Assembly: GCA_902364975.1 (NCBI GenBank)
Contig: CABJFQ010000001.1
Coordinates: forward strand, 62,001 to 126,000
DNA: 64,000 nucleotides
Reading direction: 5' to 3'
Origin: Coriobacteriaceae bacterium
GTDB lineage: Bacteria > Actinomycetota > Coriobacteriia > Coriobacteriales > Coriobacteriaceae
Notes under the pieces: model-generated
The model's database searches: none
What the model was told of the DNA's origin: nothing
The model's input: the letters and a program-made list of their open reading frames with translations, nothing else
Shown: positions 38,963-48,604 of the stretch, one piece after another
Position numbering within the stretch: the first letter of the stretch is position 1
Layout: every line of letters begins with the position of its first letter
Made by a program: the position numbers and the translations under genes

Positions 38963-41752
38963 TTATGCCTCACCTCCTTTAGAGTGCTTGCCAAGCGGGG
39001 TGGTGTCCCCGTCGTTTCCGTTTACGTTGTCAGCGCCGTCGGCATCTTGAGCCTTACGATGCGCACCGATATGCGGCAGACGGCTCGTAGGCTGCTCGCC
39101 TCCCTTGGCGCCACGCTCGCTGGCGTTGAGACCAAACATGCGACGGGCGGCAGGGATCGCCGCCGTGTGCTCGCGCATCTCGCGGCGAAGGTCCTCGTCC
39201 GAAAGCGCCGAGATACGCATCTGGGTATTGAGGCTCGCACGGATGTATTCGATGTTGATGAGCCAGCCGCAGATGGCGATAACCGAAATGATCCAGATAA
39301 CGAGCAGGATGATCTTGCCGTTATTGTCGATATCGAGCACCGTCGAAAGCACAAAGAGCAGAACCTGCACGCCTACCACGGCGGCAAAACCGCCCTTGAT
39401 GTAGTACGGGTAGCGATGCTCAAACGCCACGGCATGATCGAGCAGCTCGCGACGGTACGAATCCGAATCGAGCATGACGCGCATGGCCGTGCGCAGCGAA
39501 TAGCGCTGGCGCGGTAGGTCGTTGGACTCGCAGATCATTAGGCCCGTCGTGGAAAGCTGCTTATCAAAGAGCAGATTGAGGTTGAGCAGCAACGGGCGCA
39601 GCTGCAGACCGATAAAGAGCGCGATGGCAAGGAACACGCCCAGGACGCACAGGTTGAACAGGTAGTTGAACGAATACATGCCACCGACGGTCTCGCGCAG
39701 CAGGTTGATGCCATAAGTGAAGGGCAGCAGCGGATGCAGCCATTGGAAGAAGCCGGGCATCATCTCGATGGGATACATGCCCGACGAGCCGGGGATCTGC
39801 ACAATGACGAGGATGACGCCAATGGCTTTACCGATATGCTTAAACGTGGTGGACAGCGCATAGATGATGTTGACGTAGGTGAACGAAATAGCGATGCCGC
39901 CCAGTACAAAGAGCAGCGGATTGACGCACTGAACGCCAATGACCAGGTCGCCCACCGTAACGATAATGGCCTGGAACGCGCCCAGGATCACCAGCAGCAG
40001 CCAGCGGCCAAAGTAGCCCTGACGCGCCGTAAAGCTACCGATGCCCTCGCGGTCGACCTCGAGTTTATAGATAGCGATGAGCACATAGCCGCCCACCCAC
40101 AGCGCCAGATTGGTGTAGAAGGGCGCGATGCCCGAGCCAAAGCTCTTGACCGGATAGATTGACTTGGACGTCAGCTCAACCGGAGATGCCATGAAATCTG
40201 CCACGTCATTGACGTCGACGTCCATGAGGTCGGCTAACTCGCCCATAGACTCAGAGGTCTGCAGCGCCGCAATGTCATTGGCGGCGGTCGCGAGCTTGTC
40301 CTGAACCTTGGCAAGGGAGGCGTCGGTTTGGGACAGCGTGGTCTTTGCCTGCTTGAGCGTGGCGTCGAGCTGCGCCAGCGTGCCGCGCGCGCTCGCTATC
40401 GTGGGGGTCATACCCGACACAATGCCGGTCAAATCGCCCGAAACGGCGGCAAAGGAGTCAAGCGCGCTCGAAGCCTTCGGAAGTGCGTTCTGACCCAGAT
40501 CGGTCTGAGCCTGACCGAGGTTAGCCGTACCGGTCTGAATTGCCGCGTTGAGTGCGTTGCTCGCGTTCGAGATTGCCGTAGCGTCGTTTGCCATGGCGCT
40601 CGACTGTGCAGAAAGGCCATCCTTGATGCTCTGCAGCTTCTGGTTTTGCTCGCGAAGCGAATCGATGGTCGATACAATGCGCGCGTCAATTTCCTCGGAA
40701 CCTGTCGACGTGTCATTAACGAGAATCTCCAAGTGCCCGATAACGGCCTTATTGTGATCGATCGTCGCCTGGAGAGACTCGAGCGAGTTGTCGATGCGGG
40801 TGGTCGTAGATGTGACCGTACCCGTTAGCTTGCCAATCGCAGCGTTCGCGGAGGCTGACGTCTTGGTGAGTGCAAGGCTACCTTCCGAGAGTGCCTTGGA
40901 GAGCGAGGTGATAGAGTTGCCCGCCGTGGCGCGAGCCTCGCCCAGCAGGTCGTTGCCCTGGGAGATTGCCTGCGTCAGCGACGGTGCCTGACCTTGCAAG
41001 CCGGCAAGCGCCGCATCAGCCGAGGCGATAGCGCCACTCGTCTTATCGATGGCGGCATTCATATCGCCAATCGAATCGCGCACCTCACCCAAGGTGTCGG
41101 ATGCCTCGGACACCGAACTTGTCAGCGAGTCCTGAGTCTGGGTTGCCTTGTCCTTTAAATCGACACCAGCATCCTTGGCGATACTGGCAACAGTCTCGCC
41201 CACCGTGGAGACAAACTCCGAGTTGATCTGCTCCTCGATGGTGTTGGCACCGGTATCGGTGACCTTGGGCGCAATGGCGCTCTTCTTCTCATTGACGTAA
41301 TAGGTGAGCTTCGGCTGATGGTAATTGCCATCGAGCATCGAGACAAGATTGTCGGAGAAGTTCTTGGGGATTACGATCGCCGCGTAGTATTCCCCGCTCT
41401 CGACGCCCTCTTTGGCATCGGCAGCCGAGTCGACGAAGGTCCAGCCCAGCTGATCGTTTTCCTTGAGCTGGTCGACCACCTTATCGCCTGCATTGAGCTC
41501 GCCCACCAAGTCATTCTGGGTGCCCTGATCGTTGTTGGCGATGGCAATCTTGATACCTTGGGTGTTTCCGTACGGATCCCAGTTTGCCACGATGTTGTAC
41601 CAGGCATACAGCGAGGGAATGACGCACACGCCCAAGGTAACCACCAGGGCGACGGGGTTCATAAGCAGTCGCTTAATGTCGCGCTTAAATATCGCAAAGG
41701 AGACCTTTGCGTTGGATAGTTTGCTGCCGAGACTCACGCTTGGACCATCCAT
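38963..41752 (-). CDS. YhgE/Pip-domain membrane protein (first of a coupled pair)
   Basis: A 929-residue homologue of the next gene, with the same start (LYAWYNIVANWDPYGNTQGI), a coiled-coil extracellular middle and a C-terminal six-helix bundle. It has an extra tail of about 200 residues holding two more helices and ending in a charged, disordered Asp/Gly-rich stretch. The ribosome site before 41752 is weak. Candidate promoter and a GTACAGTTGTAC dyad lie upstream. No WXG100 or EssC gene is in the window, so a secretion role is unproven. Confidence 0.87.
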   Translation of the reverse strand: MDGPSVSLGSKLSNAKVSFAIFKRDIKRLLMNPVALVVTLGVCVIPSLYAWYNIVANWDPYGNTQGIKIAIANNDQGTQNDLVGELNAGDKVVDQLKENDQLGWTFVDSAADAKEGVESGEYYAAIVIPKNFSDNLVSMLDGNYHQPKLTYYVNEKKSAIAPKVTDTGANTIEEQINSEFVSTVGETVASIAKDAGVDLKDKATQTQDSLTSSVSEASDTLGEVRDSIGDMNAAIDKTSGAIASADAALAGLQGQAPSLTQAISQGNDLLGEARATAGNSITSLSKALSEGSLALTKTSASANAAIGKLTGTVTSTTTRIDNSLESLQATIDHNKAVIGHLEILVNDTSTGSEEIDARIVSTIDSLREQNQKLQSIKDGLSAQSSAMANDATAISNASNALNAAIQTGTANLGQAQTDLGQNALPKASSALDSFAAVSGDLTGIVSGMTPTIASARGTLAQLDATLKQAKTTLSQTDASLAKVQDKLATAANDIAALQTSESMGELADLMDVDVNDVADFMASPVELTSKSIYPVKSFGSGIAPFYTNLALWVGGYVLIAIYKLEVDREGIGSFTARQGYFGRWLLLVILGAFQAIIVTVGDLVIGVQCVNPLLFVLGGIAISFTYVNIIYALSTTFKHIGKAIGVILVIVQIPGSSGMYPIEMMPGFFQWLHPLLPFTYGINLLRETVGGMYSFNYLFNLCVLGVFLAIALFIGLQLRPLLLNLNLLFDKQLSTTGLMICESNDLPRQRYSLRTAMRVMLDSDSYRRELLDHAVAFEHRYPYYIKGGFAAVVGVQVLLFVLSTVLDIDNNGKIILLVIWIISVIAICGWLINIEYIRASLNTQMRISALSDEDLRREMREHTAAIPAARRMFGLNASERGAKGGEQPTSRLPHIGAHRKAQDADGADNVNGNDGDTTPLGKHSKGGEA

Positions 41753-41868
41753 CCTGTCGTTGAATCAAATCGTACTATCGACAACCATTGTACGTAGGCG
41801 CTTTAGCGTCTCGAAGCACAATGGTATTGAGTTTTGCGGGTAGCAATATACTACGAAGACGAATTAAC

Positions 41869-41880
41869 GTACAGTTGTAC
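41869..41880. promoter_or_regulatory. GTACAGTTGTAC dyad upstream of the YhgE pair
   Basis: GTACA and TGTAC form a short inverted repeat 117 bp upstream of the start, in AT-rich DNA that should hold the promoter. YhgE/Pip genes are often controlled by TetR-type proteins; none is adjacent. Confidence 0.3.
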
Positions 41881-41947
41881 AGTATCTTTAATTTTAGCAG
41901 GTCACAAAACCACAATCCGCACAAATCAGCAATCCGAATAGTCCTCG

Positions 41948-41987
41948 GGGACGTTCTTGAATGACCAGTCGTTTAAGAGCGTCCCCA
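41948..41987. repeat. GGGGACG hairpin between htpG and the YhgE pair
   Basis: GGGGACGTTCTT pairs with AAGAGCGTCCCC around a loop of about 16 bases. No gene was seen in 41753-42149 apart from this and the neighbouring hairpin. Confidence 0.5.
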
Positions 41988-42015
41988 ATGACTACTTTGG
42001 ACCACGAAGGCGCCG

Positions 42016-42137
42016 CAGGTTGAGCATAAGTCAGCGAAAACGCCCCTAAGCGAGCAAGGTGACGCGAAAGAGGAGGGAAGCGTACTTCGGTACGCGACCG
42101 ACGATTGAACGTCAGATTGCCACTTAGGGGCGTTTGC
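42016..42137 (-). repeat. Large hairpin after htpG with the shared 21-base motif
   Basis: AAACGCCCCTAAG (42038-42050) pairs with CTTAGGGGCGTTT (42123-42135) and encloses a GTAC-TTCG-GTAC-type inner hairpin. It starts 15 bp after the htpG stop, so it probably terminates htpG. It is followed in the transcript by the complement of CAGGTTGAGCA-T-AAGTCAGCG, the motif also seen after uxaB at 5460. Confidence 0.65.
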
Positions 42138-42149
42138 AGCGTCGAGTGG

Positions 42150-44174
42150 CTACATTAGTTCGCAAATAGCCGCCGCGAAGGCAACGGGGTCCTCAGGCAG
42201 AATGCCCTCGACCAGCAGGGCCTGATCGTAGAGCAAGCCGGAGTACTGCTTGATCTTATCGGCGTCGCCTGCCTTCTGGGCAGCGACAAGCTTGTCAAAG
42301 ACCGGGTGCTTGGCGTTGAGCTCGAGCACGCGCTGGCTCTTGGGCATGCCGTTGGGCGCGCCCTCGGGCCCCTTCTGGAGCACCTTCTCCATCTCGAGCG
42401 AAAGCGGACCCTCGGTGGTGATGCAAGCGGGGGCATCGGTCAGGCGCGCGGAGACGGCAACTTTCTCGACCTTGTCACCGAGCGCCTCCTTCATAGCGCT
42501 AAAGAGGTCCTCGTTTTCCTTGGTGGCGTCCTCGGCCTCCTTCTTCTCGTCCTCAGTCGCCAGATCAAGATCGCCAGTCGCGACGTTCTTGAGCTCCAGG
42601 TGACGATCCTCGACCTCGGGCTCGGCACCGTCGGCAACGGCCTTCTCGGCAGCCTCGCGGGCGGCGTCGTCTTCGTAGATCTTAGGCATATCGGCGGCAA
42701 CGTACTCACGCATAGCCTGGAACGTAAACTCATCCACATCCTGCGTCAGCAACAGCACGTCATAGCCGCGCTCGAGCACGCCCTTTACCACGGGCATCTT
42801 GGCCAAGCGCTCACGAGAGTCGCCGGCGGCGTAGTAGATGGCCTTCTGATCCTCGGGCATGCCCTTGGCATACTCGGCCAGGGTAATCATCTTCTGCTCC
42901 TTGGCAGACCAGAACAGTAGCAGGTCGGCGAGCTCATCGGCCTTCATGCCATAGCTCGAGTAGATGCCGTACTTAAGGCCGCGGCCAAAGTTCTCAAAGA
43001 ACTTCTCGTAGGCCTCGCGGTCGTTGTCGCGCATGTCCTCAAGATCGGCAGTGATCTTCTTCTCGACACGCTTGGCAATGGCCTTGAGCTGACGGTTCTG
43101 TTGCAGCGTCTCACGCGAAATATTGAGCGTCACGTCGGCAGAGTCCACGACACCGCGCACAAAGTTGTAGTAGTCGGGCAGCAAGTCGTCGCACTTCTCC
43201 ATAATCAGCACGTTGGAACTGTAGAGCGCCAGGCCCTTCTCGTAGTCCTTGCTGTACAGATCGAACGGGGCGCGACCCGGCACAAACAGCAGCGCATCGT
43301 ACTCAAGCGTACCCTCGGCATGGAAGCTGATAGTGCGCGCGGGATCGTCAAAGTCGTGGAACGTGGACTTGTAGAACTCGTTGTAATCCTTCTGCTCAAC
43401 GTCGGAGCTGCGCTTTTTCCAGATCGGCGTCATGGAGTTGATGGTCTCGAGCTCCTGGTAGTCCTCGTACTCGGGCTTGTAGTCGTCGCCGGCGTCCTCG
43501 GGCTTGGGTTTCTGGCAGCTCTTGCTCACCATCATCTGAATCGGGTAGCGCACATAGTTGCTGTACTGCTGAATCAGGCTCTTGAGGCCCCACTCGGTCA
43601 GGAAGCGATCGTAGGTCTCGGCCTCGCCGTCGGCGTCGAGCTTCTCGTTCTCGCGCAGCGTCAGGATGACATCGGTGCCGTGCTCGGCGCGCTCGCCGTC
43701 TTCGATGGTGTAACCCTCAAGACCATCAGACTCCCACACGTGAGCGGTGTCCTCGCCATAGGCGCGGCTGACAACCTTTACGTGGCTGGCAACCATAAAG
43801 GCAGAGTAGAAGCCCACGCCAAACTGGCCGATGATGTCGACATCGGAGCCCTGTTGCTCGGCGTTCTCGGTCTTAAACTCCTCGGAGCCGGAATGGGCGA
43901 TGGTGCCCAGATTGCGCTCGAGCTCCTCGGCGGTCATGCCAATGCCGTTATCCGAGATGGTAATGGTGCGGGCGTCTTTATCAAAAGAGACGCGAATAGC
44001 CAGGTCGCCCTGGTCGAGCTTGACACTCGGGTCCTGCAGGCTCTTAAAGTTGAGCTTGTCGACGGCGTCGCTCGCGTTGGAGATAAGCTCGCGCAGGAAG
44101 ATTTCCTTATTGGTGTAGATGGAGTTGATCATGAGGTCGAGCAGTTTTTTGCTCTCGGTCTTAAATTGACGCAT
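42150..44174 (-). CDS. htpG: Molecular chaperone HtpG (Hsp90)
   Basis: A 674-residue Hsp90-family ATPase. The N-terminal ATP site has FLRELISNASDAVDKLNF, SDNGIGMTAEEL and GQFGVGFYSAF. The middle domain has the family Arg loop region (NISRETLQQNRQLKAI), and a dimerisation domain follows. There is a short acidic insertion around residues 530-570. No CIRCE element was found upstream, so heat-shock control by HrcA is not indicated. Single-gene unit. Confidence 0.96.
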   Translation of the reverse strand: MRQFKTESKKLLDLMINSIYTNKEIFLRELISNASDAVDKLNFKSLQDPSVKLDQGDLAIRVSFDKDARTITISDNGIGMTAEELERNLGTIAHSGSEEFKTENAEQQGSDVDIIGQFGVGFYSAFMVASHVKVVSRAYGEDTAHVWESDGLEGYTIEDGERAEHGTDVILTLRENEKLDADGEAETYDRFLTEWGLKSLIQQYSNYVRYPIQMMVSKSCQKPKPEDAGDDYKPEYEDYQELETINSMTPIWKKRSSDVEQKDYNEFYKSTFHDFDDPARTISFHAEGTLEYDALLFVPGRAPFDLYSKDYEKGLALYSSNVLIMEKCDDLLPDYYNFVRGVVDSADVTLNISRETLQQNRQLKAIAKRVEKKITADLEDMRDNDREAYEKFFENFGRGLKYGIYSSYGMKADELADLLLFWSAKEQKMITLAEYAKGMPEDQKAIYYAAGDSRERLAKMPVVKGVLERGYDVLLLTQDVDEFTFQAMREYVAADMPKIYEDDAAREAAEKAVADGAEPEVEDRHLELKNVATGDLDLATEDEKKEAEDATKENEDLFSAMKEALGDKVEKVAVSARLTDAPACITTEGPLSLEMEKVLQKGPEGAPNGMPKSQRVLELNAKHPVFDKLVAAQKAGDADKIKQYSGLLYDQALLVEGILPEDPVAFAAAICELM

Positions 44175-44376
44175 GTGCAGTCCTTTCGCGCTACCCCCGT
44201 CCGCAAAAACGGCCCGGTTGCCCGAGCCGCATCGCAGACCTGCTATGTCCAGACTTAGATTTTATAACCCATTAGCGCGCATATATACATACGGAATCGA
44301 AAAACTGTATGTCCAAACGCTCTGATGCGCCAATTGCCAAGGAGTGTCCCCGACTGCCGGCAGGAAAGGAACGTCC

Positions 44377-44877
44377 CTATCTGCCATCTACGCGCTTGGC
44401 CATCCAAACATGGGGCTGGCCCTCGTCTTCGTAGTCCACCGGGGCAATCTGCGTGTAACCCGCCTTGGCATAGAGCGGCAGCACGTATTCCTGCGCGTGC
44501 AGCTTAATGAGCTTGGCGCCGGCATCACGCGCGCACGTATCACTGGCCTCGACAATCTTGCTCGCCAAACCGCGACGGCGCATGCTCGGCAGCACGGCCA
44601 CGCGCCCCATAATGTAGGTCTCCCCCGCCGCGACGCCTTCGTCCAAGTCGCACGCCGGCGACACCGGAGCCTCTGCGTCAGCTGCGCGCTCGAGTTCTTC
44701 GGGAAACACGCGCGAGCAACCGGCAAGCTCACCGTCTACATAGAGCGTCACATGGATGCAGTTCGGATCCTCGTCGATAGCGTCAAACTCATTCTCGTAG
44801 CCCTGCTCGTCCATAAAAACGACGCGGCGCACCAACGCCGCGTCATCAAAGCATCCCGTCTTAAGTTGGATATCCAT
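44377..44877 (-). CDS. GNAT-family N-acetyltransferase
   Basis: A 166-residue acetyltransferase with the ElaA-like layout: VVFMDEQGYENEFDAIDEDPNCIHVTL at the start, then the acetyl-CoA motif GRVAVLPSMRRRGLASKIVEA and a C-terminal LHAQEYVLPLYAKAGY. The start at 44877 has AAAGGGCAG upstream; the frame to 44895 is less likely. The acceptor is unknown. It lies 39 bp downstream of the cpsB-like gene on the same strand and may share its transcript. Confidence 0.87.
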   Translation of the reverse strand: MDIQLKTGCFDDAALVRRVVFMDEQGYENEFDAIDEDPNCIHVTLYVDGELAGCSRVFPEELERAADAEAPVSPACDLDEGVAAGETYIMGRVAVLPSMRRRGLASKIVEASDTCARDAGAKLIKLHAQEYVLPLYAKAGYTQIAPVDYEDEGQPHVWMAKRVDGR

Positions 44878-44916
44878 AGCTGCCCTTTCATTCAACGCGA
44901 ACGTTAGGGACAGATT

Positions 44917-45567
44917 TTAGCGAAAATGAGCTCCGCGCACGCTAAACTTCGCGCGAGCCTTCGCCAGACAGTCGTAATGACCCACGTTATGGGCATCGCT
45001 CGCGATGAAGCTGTACAGGTTCTGATCGAACAGGCGCTGTGCCGGCTTTTTCTCGCGACCAAAGCGACCGCCGGCAATAAAGTCCGCCGAAGCCTGCAGC
45101 TTGCAGCCCATATCGACCAGGCGCTCCGCCACGCTTACATCCTTTTGAACCGCACGATAGCGCTCAGGATGAGCGATGATCACCTGATAGCCACGGCACT
45201 GCAAATCGTAAATCGTGTTCTCGTACTCTCTAAACGCATACGCATCGGCATGCGTCGAAAGCTCGAGCAGAAACTCGTTGGTCCCATCGAAATGCAAGTG
45301 ATCCGCGGCATCGATACCAAGCTCAACGAGCTTTCGATGGTTGACCTCGAAGCCCATCTGGAGCGGAAAACCGTCAGCGTTATCGCGCAGCAGCTCAAAG
45401 GCATCCCACATCTTGTCGTAATCAAAATAGGGATCACGGCAGTGAGGAGTGCAAACGATTCTGGTTACACCGGCCCGCTTGGCAGCCTCGAGCATCGCCA
45501 AGCTCTCTTCGAGATCGGCGGCGCCGTCGTCTACACCCGGCAAGATATGGCAATGAATGTCACGCAT
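44917..45567 (-). CDS. CpsB/YwqE-type protein tyrosine phosphatase (PHP domain)
   Basis: A 216-residue metal-dependent phosphatase. The N-terminal DIHCHILPGVDDGAADLEES is the hallmark of the CpsB/CapC/YwqE group; further metal ligands are in VCTPHCRDP, FEVNHR, IIAHPERYRAV and FIASDAHNVGH. It dephosphorylates the partner tyrosine kinase of capsule synthesis. It is the third gene of a CpsC-CpsD-CpsB order (17 bp after cpsD). Confidence 0.93.
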   Translation of the reverse strand: MRDIHCHILPGVDDGAADLEESLAMLEAAKRAGVTRIVCTPHCRDPYFDYDKMWDAFELLRDNADGFPLQMGFEVNHRKLVELGIDAADHLHFDGTNEFLLELSTHADAYAFREYENTIYDLQCRGYQVIIAHPERYRAVQKDVSVAERLVDMGCKLQASADFIAGGRFGREKKPAQRLFDQNLYSFIASDAHNVGHYDCLAKARAKFSVRGAHFR

Positions 45568-45584
45568 AGGTCAGCCTTAATCAA

Positions 45585-46322
45585 CTAAACGTTTGCTCGG
45601 TTGGTGAAAATGCCCTTTTTGGAAGTGCCCTGATCGTCGGAGCCCTTCTTAACCTTCTTACCGTCCTTGGTGTAGTAAGAATAATAGTACTCGCTGGTCT
45701 CGGTCTCACAGTAATTCATGACGGTACCGATGAGCTTGACCTTCTCGGACTTCTTAAGCTGGGCGATAGCGTTGAGCGCCTCTTCGCGCTTGGTAAAGTC
45801 CTCGCGCACCACGAACAGCGCGCCGTCGGTCAGGCTGGCAATCTCGGCAGCATCGATGAAGGTGCCGACCGGAGGAGCATCGAAGATGACGTACTGGAAC
45901 TTAGCAGACAGTGCCTTGACCAGCTTGGCAAAGCGATGGGAGACGATGATGTCGGCAGGATTGGGAATATGCGGCTCAGCATCGAGGAAGTAGAAGTTCT
46001 TCTGACCCGTCTCGACAATTGCCTGGTCAATGGAGATCTGCTCGGAAAGGACCGCATAGAGTCCGCCGCGCGAACGAACGCCGAGTATATCGGAAAGGGA
46101 CCTGCGGCGCATATCGGCCTCGACCAGGAGCACGGACTTGCCGCTCGTGGCGATTGCCTGAGCAAGGTTAATGGAAACCGTAGACTTGCCCTCGTTGGGA
46201 ATCGAGGAGGTAACGGTGATGGTGCGAATGGGGTCATCCACGCTCGCAAAGCGGATGTTGGCCAGAAGGGTCTTGGCGGCATTCTGCACAACGAGCTTAT
46301 CGGTGTTCTTTGCCTTAGCCAT
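45585..46322 (-). CDS. CpsD/CapB-type tyrosine-protein kinase (BY-kinase)
   Basis: A 245-residue cytosolic BY-kinase. Walker A appears as SSIPNEGKSTVSINLAQA, Walker A' as VLLVEADMRRRS and Walker B as FQYVIFDAPPVG. The C-terminal tail carries a tyrosine cluster (SEYYYSYYTK), the autophosphorylation site. It needs the membrane partner encoded just upstream (2-bp gap), which supplies the activating cytoplasmic segment. The tail after the cluster is lysine-rich and about 25 residues long. Confidence 0.94.
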   Translation of the reverse strand: MAKAKNTDKLVVQNAAKTLLANIRFASVDDPIRTITVTSSIPNEGKSTVSINLAQAIATSGKSVLLVEADMRRRSLSDILGVRSRGGLYAVLSEQISIDQAIVETGQKNFYFLDAEPHIPNPADIIVSHRFAKLVKALSAKFQYVIFDAPPVGTFIDAAEIASLTDGALFVVREDFTKREEALNAIAQLKKSEKVKLIGTVMNYCETETSEYYYSYYTKDGKKVKKGSDDQGTSKKGIFTNRANV

Positions 46323-46324
46323 GC

Positions 46325-46981
46325 CTATTTACCACCTTTCATAGCCGGAATTCGGCCAACAACGGGAATACCCAGGAGCTCTTCTGCCTCTTCGGCACCG
46401 CGGATGCGGGTATTGAGCATGTCCGCCAAAACGACATAGGCAACTGCGATAAAGATACCGGCGAGGAACGCGACGGCAATATACAGCGTGCGCTTGGGGC
46501 CGCTGGGGGCTTCGGGGGTCTTAGCCTCGTCGATAACGTTGATGCTCTGGGCAGCGCCGACGTTCTGAGCGACCGTACTCACCGAGCTGGCAATGGCCTT
46601 TGCGACCTCAGCCGTCTCCTTGGCATCGGTGCCGGTAACCGAAAGCGTAATGACACGCGTGGTGGTCTCGGAGGAAACAGACACCTTGTAGTCATCCAAA
46701 TCGGTGAGGCCCAGTTCTTTGGCGGCGCCGCTCTTAACGCTATCGCTATCCAGCAGCGTGGCGATATCGTTGGAAAGCATCTGGCTCGCCGAGAGATCGT
46801 TGTAGCTCATCTGACCGCTATCGTCGGTCTTGGCGAGAATGTACATGCTCGTCGTCGCGGTATAGGTGTTGTCCATCGCAACGAAGGACACGATGCCCAT
46901 GGCGATCGCGCAGACCACCGGAAGGGTGATGACCAGCTTGAGGTGCTTCTTCAGCAGCTGGAACAGTTCGAGAAGGGTCAT
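46325..46981 (-). CDS. CpsC/Wzz-type chain-length and kinase-activator protein
   Basis: A 218-residue membrane protein with two helices: one near residues 17-35 (LVITLPVVCAIAMGIVSFVA) and one near 165-185 (TLYIAVAFLAGIFIAVAYVV). The extracellular part between them is of Wzz type, and the C-terminal tail (IRGAEEAEELLGIPVVGRIP) activates the kinase. It is first in the three-gene module. No polymerase, flippase or glycosyltransferase gene is near, so the polysaccharide it serves is encoded elsewhere. Confidence 0.92.
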   Translation of the reverse strand: MTLLELFQLLKKHLKLVITLPVVCAIAMGIVSFVAMDNTYTATTSMYILAKTDDSGQMSYNDLSASQMLSNDIATLLDSDSVKSGAAKELGLTDLDDYKVSVSSETTTRVITLSVTGTDAKETAEVAKAIASSVSTVAQNVGAAQSINVIDEAKTPEAPSGPKRTLYIAVAFLAGIFIAVAYVVLADMLNTRIRGAEEAEELLGIPVVGRIPAMKGGK

Positions 46982-47122
46982 GCAGCTTGCCTTTCATTTC
47001 CCCAGTTCGGATTGACAAAACTGTCCGTATGTTATCGCATCTTTTTACCGAGACCAAACTCTATACATAAGAAACAGGCTCTCCTGTAAAAATGTCGGAA
47101 GCAATCGTAAAATTGCACAACA

Positions 47123-47151
47123 ACGCCGCACCCGAAAGTCAAATGCGGCGT
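47123..47151 (-). terminator. Hairpin after phoR, probable terminator
   Basis: ACGCCGCA pairs with TGCGGCGT around 13 bases on the minus strand, followed by TGTTGTGCAATTTT, 26 bp past the phoR stop. The rest of 46982-47176 shows no gene. Confidence 0.55.
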
Positions 47152-47176
47152 CTACATCAATATCTGTGTTGTATCG

Positions 47177-48601
47177 CTATGCGAATGGCTCGTCCTGCTG
47201 TATGGGAAACGTCACCGTAATGGTGGTTCCCACGCCCAACTCGCTCGACAGATCAAGCGTGGCGTGATGATACAGGGCCGCATGCTTGACAATGGCAAGC
47301 CCCAGGCCGGTTCCGCCGCGTGCCTTGGACCTACTCTTGTCCACGCGATAGAACCGCTCAAATACCTTGCCCTGTTCTTCAGGCGCGATACCGATTCCCG
47401 TGTCGGCGACAGCGAGGAACGGATGGCCTTCGTCGTTAGTGCCGCACTGCAGCGTAACCGTACCGCCGGGCCGATTGTAGCGGATGGCGTTGCTTGCCAG
47501 ATTATAGATGAGCTCGTCGACCAAGCGCGACACGCCTTCGATGACCACAGGCTTGGTCTCATGACTTATCGTCACATTCGCCTGACGGGCAACCTGTTCA
47601 AGACGCTGTTCAACCGCGTAGATCGCACGCGAGAGCTCAATAGGCTCCGTGGACCCAATGGGCACCGCCTCGCCCTCAGTTGCACGTTCGGCCTCGTCCA
47701 AGTTAGACAGCGTAAGGATGTCGTTGACAAGCGCTGCCAAGCGGCCCGCCTCACGATAGATGCGACCGCCAAAGTTGCGCAGGTCGTCCTCGCCCTCGAC
47801 CATGCCATTTGCGATGAGCTCGGCATAGCCCGAAATCGCCGTAAGCGGCGTCTTGAGCTCATGGGTGATATTCGCCGTGAACTCGCGGCGCATACGGTCG
47901 TTGTCCGCTAGCACCGCCATTTGGCGCTTGAGTTCCTGGCGCTGCGACTCGATACGCTCAAGCATGGGGACCATCTCGGCATAGGCGTGCTCATAGCTAC
48001 GGCGTGGGTGATCCAAATCCACCTCTTGCAACGGCGCGATGATGGCACGGGACTCACGGCGCGCCATAAAAAACGAGAGTACTGCACCCGCTGCTGCGAT
48101 AAGCAGCATCGGCGCCAGCATCGACAGCAAAATCGCCGCAACGCCAGGCTGGGCCTGCGCCAAGCGAACGACCTGGCCGTTATCAAGGGTGACGGCGCGA
48201 TACAGCATAATCTCGTCGAGTGTAGAGCTTGCGCGCTCCGCGGAACCCGAACCACTCTCAAAGGCCTCGATGACCTCGGGGCGATCGCCATGGTTGGGCA
48301 GTGTGGAAGGCGACGCCTCGTTGTCGTAGGCAACAGATCCGTCCTTATTGATCAGCGTGATACGAAGATCCTCGCGATCGAGGCTTCGCAAGAACGGAAT
48401 GGGCTCCTGTTGCTCGTCGAGGGCGGCAGCAATGAGCTCAGTTTCCTGCGCCAGATTGGCACTCGTGGCATCCGCCAAAGTGTTTTGCACAAAGAACGCA
48501 CCCAGCACCGTAAACGCCACGATAACCGCCATGGCGCAGACAAAGATCGTCACAAAAACGCGGTGCGACAGCGTATGTTTTCCCTGGGGGGCGAAGACCA
48601 C
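47177..48601 (-). CDS. phoR: PhoR-type sensor histidine kinase
   Basis: A 474-residue membrane kinase. Two helices (about residues 14-37 and 150-175) flank an extracellular domain with an EDLRITLINKDGSVAYDNEA segment typical of PhoR sensors. The H-box is FTANITHELKTPLTAISGYAEL, and the N, G1, F and G2 boxes are NLASNAIRYNR, DTGIGIAPEE, FERFYRVDKSRS and GGTGLGLAIVKH. The GTG start lies three bases after the phoB stop with GAGGAG upstream, so the pair is coupled. Phosphate sensing is inferred from the pstB neighbour. Confidence 0.9.
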   Translation of the reverse strand: MVFAPQGKHTLSHRVFVTIFVCAMAVIVAFTVLGAFFVQNTLADATSANLAQETELIAAALDEQQEPIPFLRSLDREDLRITLINKDGSVAYDNEASPSTLPNHGDRPEVIEAFESGSGSAERASSTLDEIMLYRAVTLDNGQVVRLAQAQPGVAAILLSMLAPMLLIAAAGAVLSFFMARRESRAIIAPLQEVDLDHPRRSYEHAYAEMVPMLERIESQRQELKRQMAVLADNDRMRREFTANITHELKTPLTAISGYAELIANGMVEGEDDLRNFGGRIYREAGRLAALVNDILTLSNLDEAERATEGEAVPIGSTEPIELSRAIYAVEQRLEQVARQANVTISHETKPVVIEGVSRLVDELIYNLASNAIRYNRPGGTVTLQCGTNDEGHPFLAVADTGIGIAPEEQGKVFERFYRVDKSRSKARGGTGLGLAIVKHAALYHHATLDLSSELGVGTTITVTFPIQQDEPFA

Positions 48602-48604
48602 GGG

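Noticed and set aside
44338-44376. Two similar stretches with GTCCC and CTGCC after the htpG upstream region
   Set aside because: They are too short and too diverged to call a repeat from this window alone.
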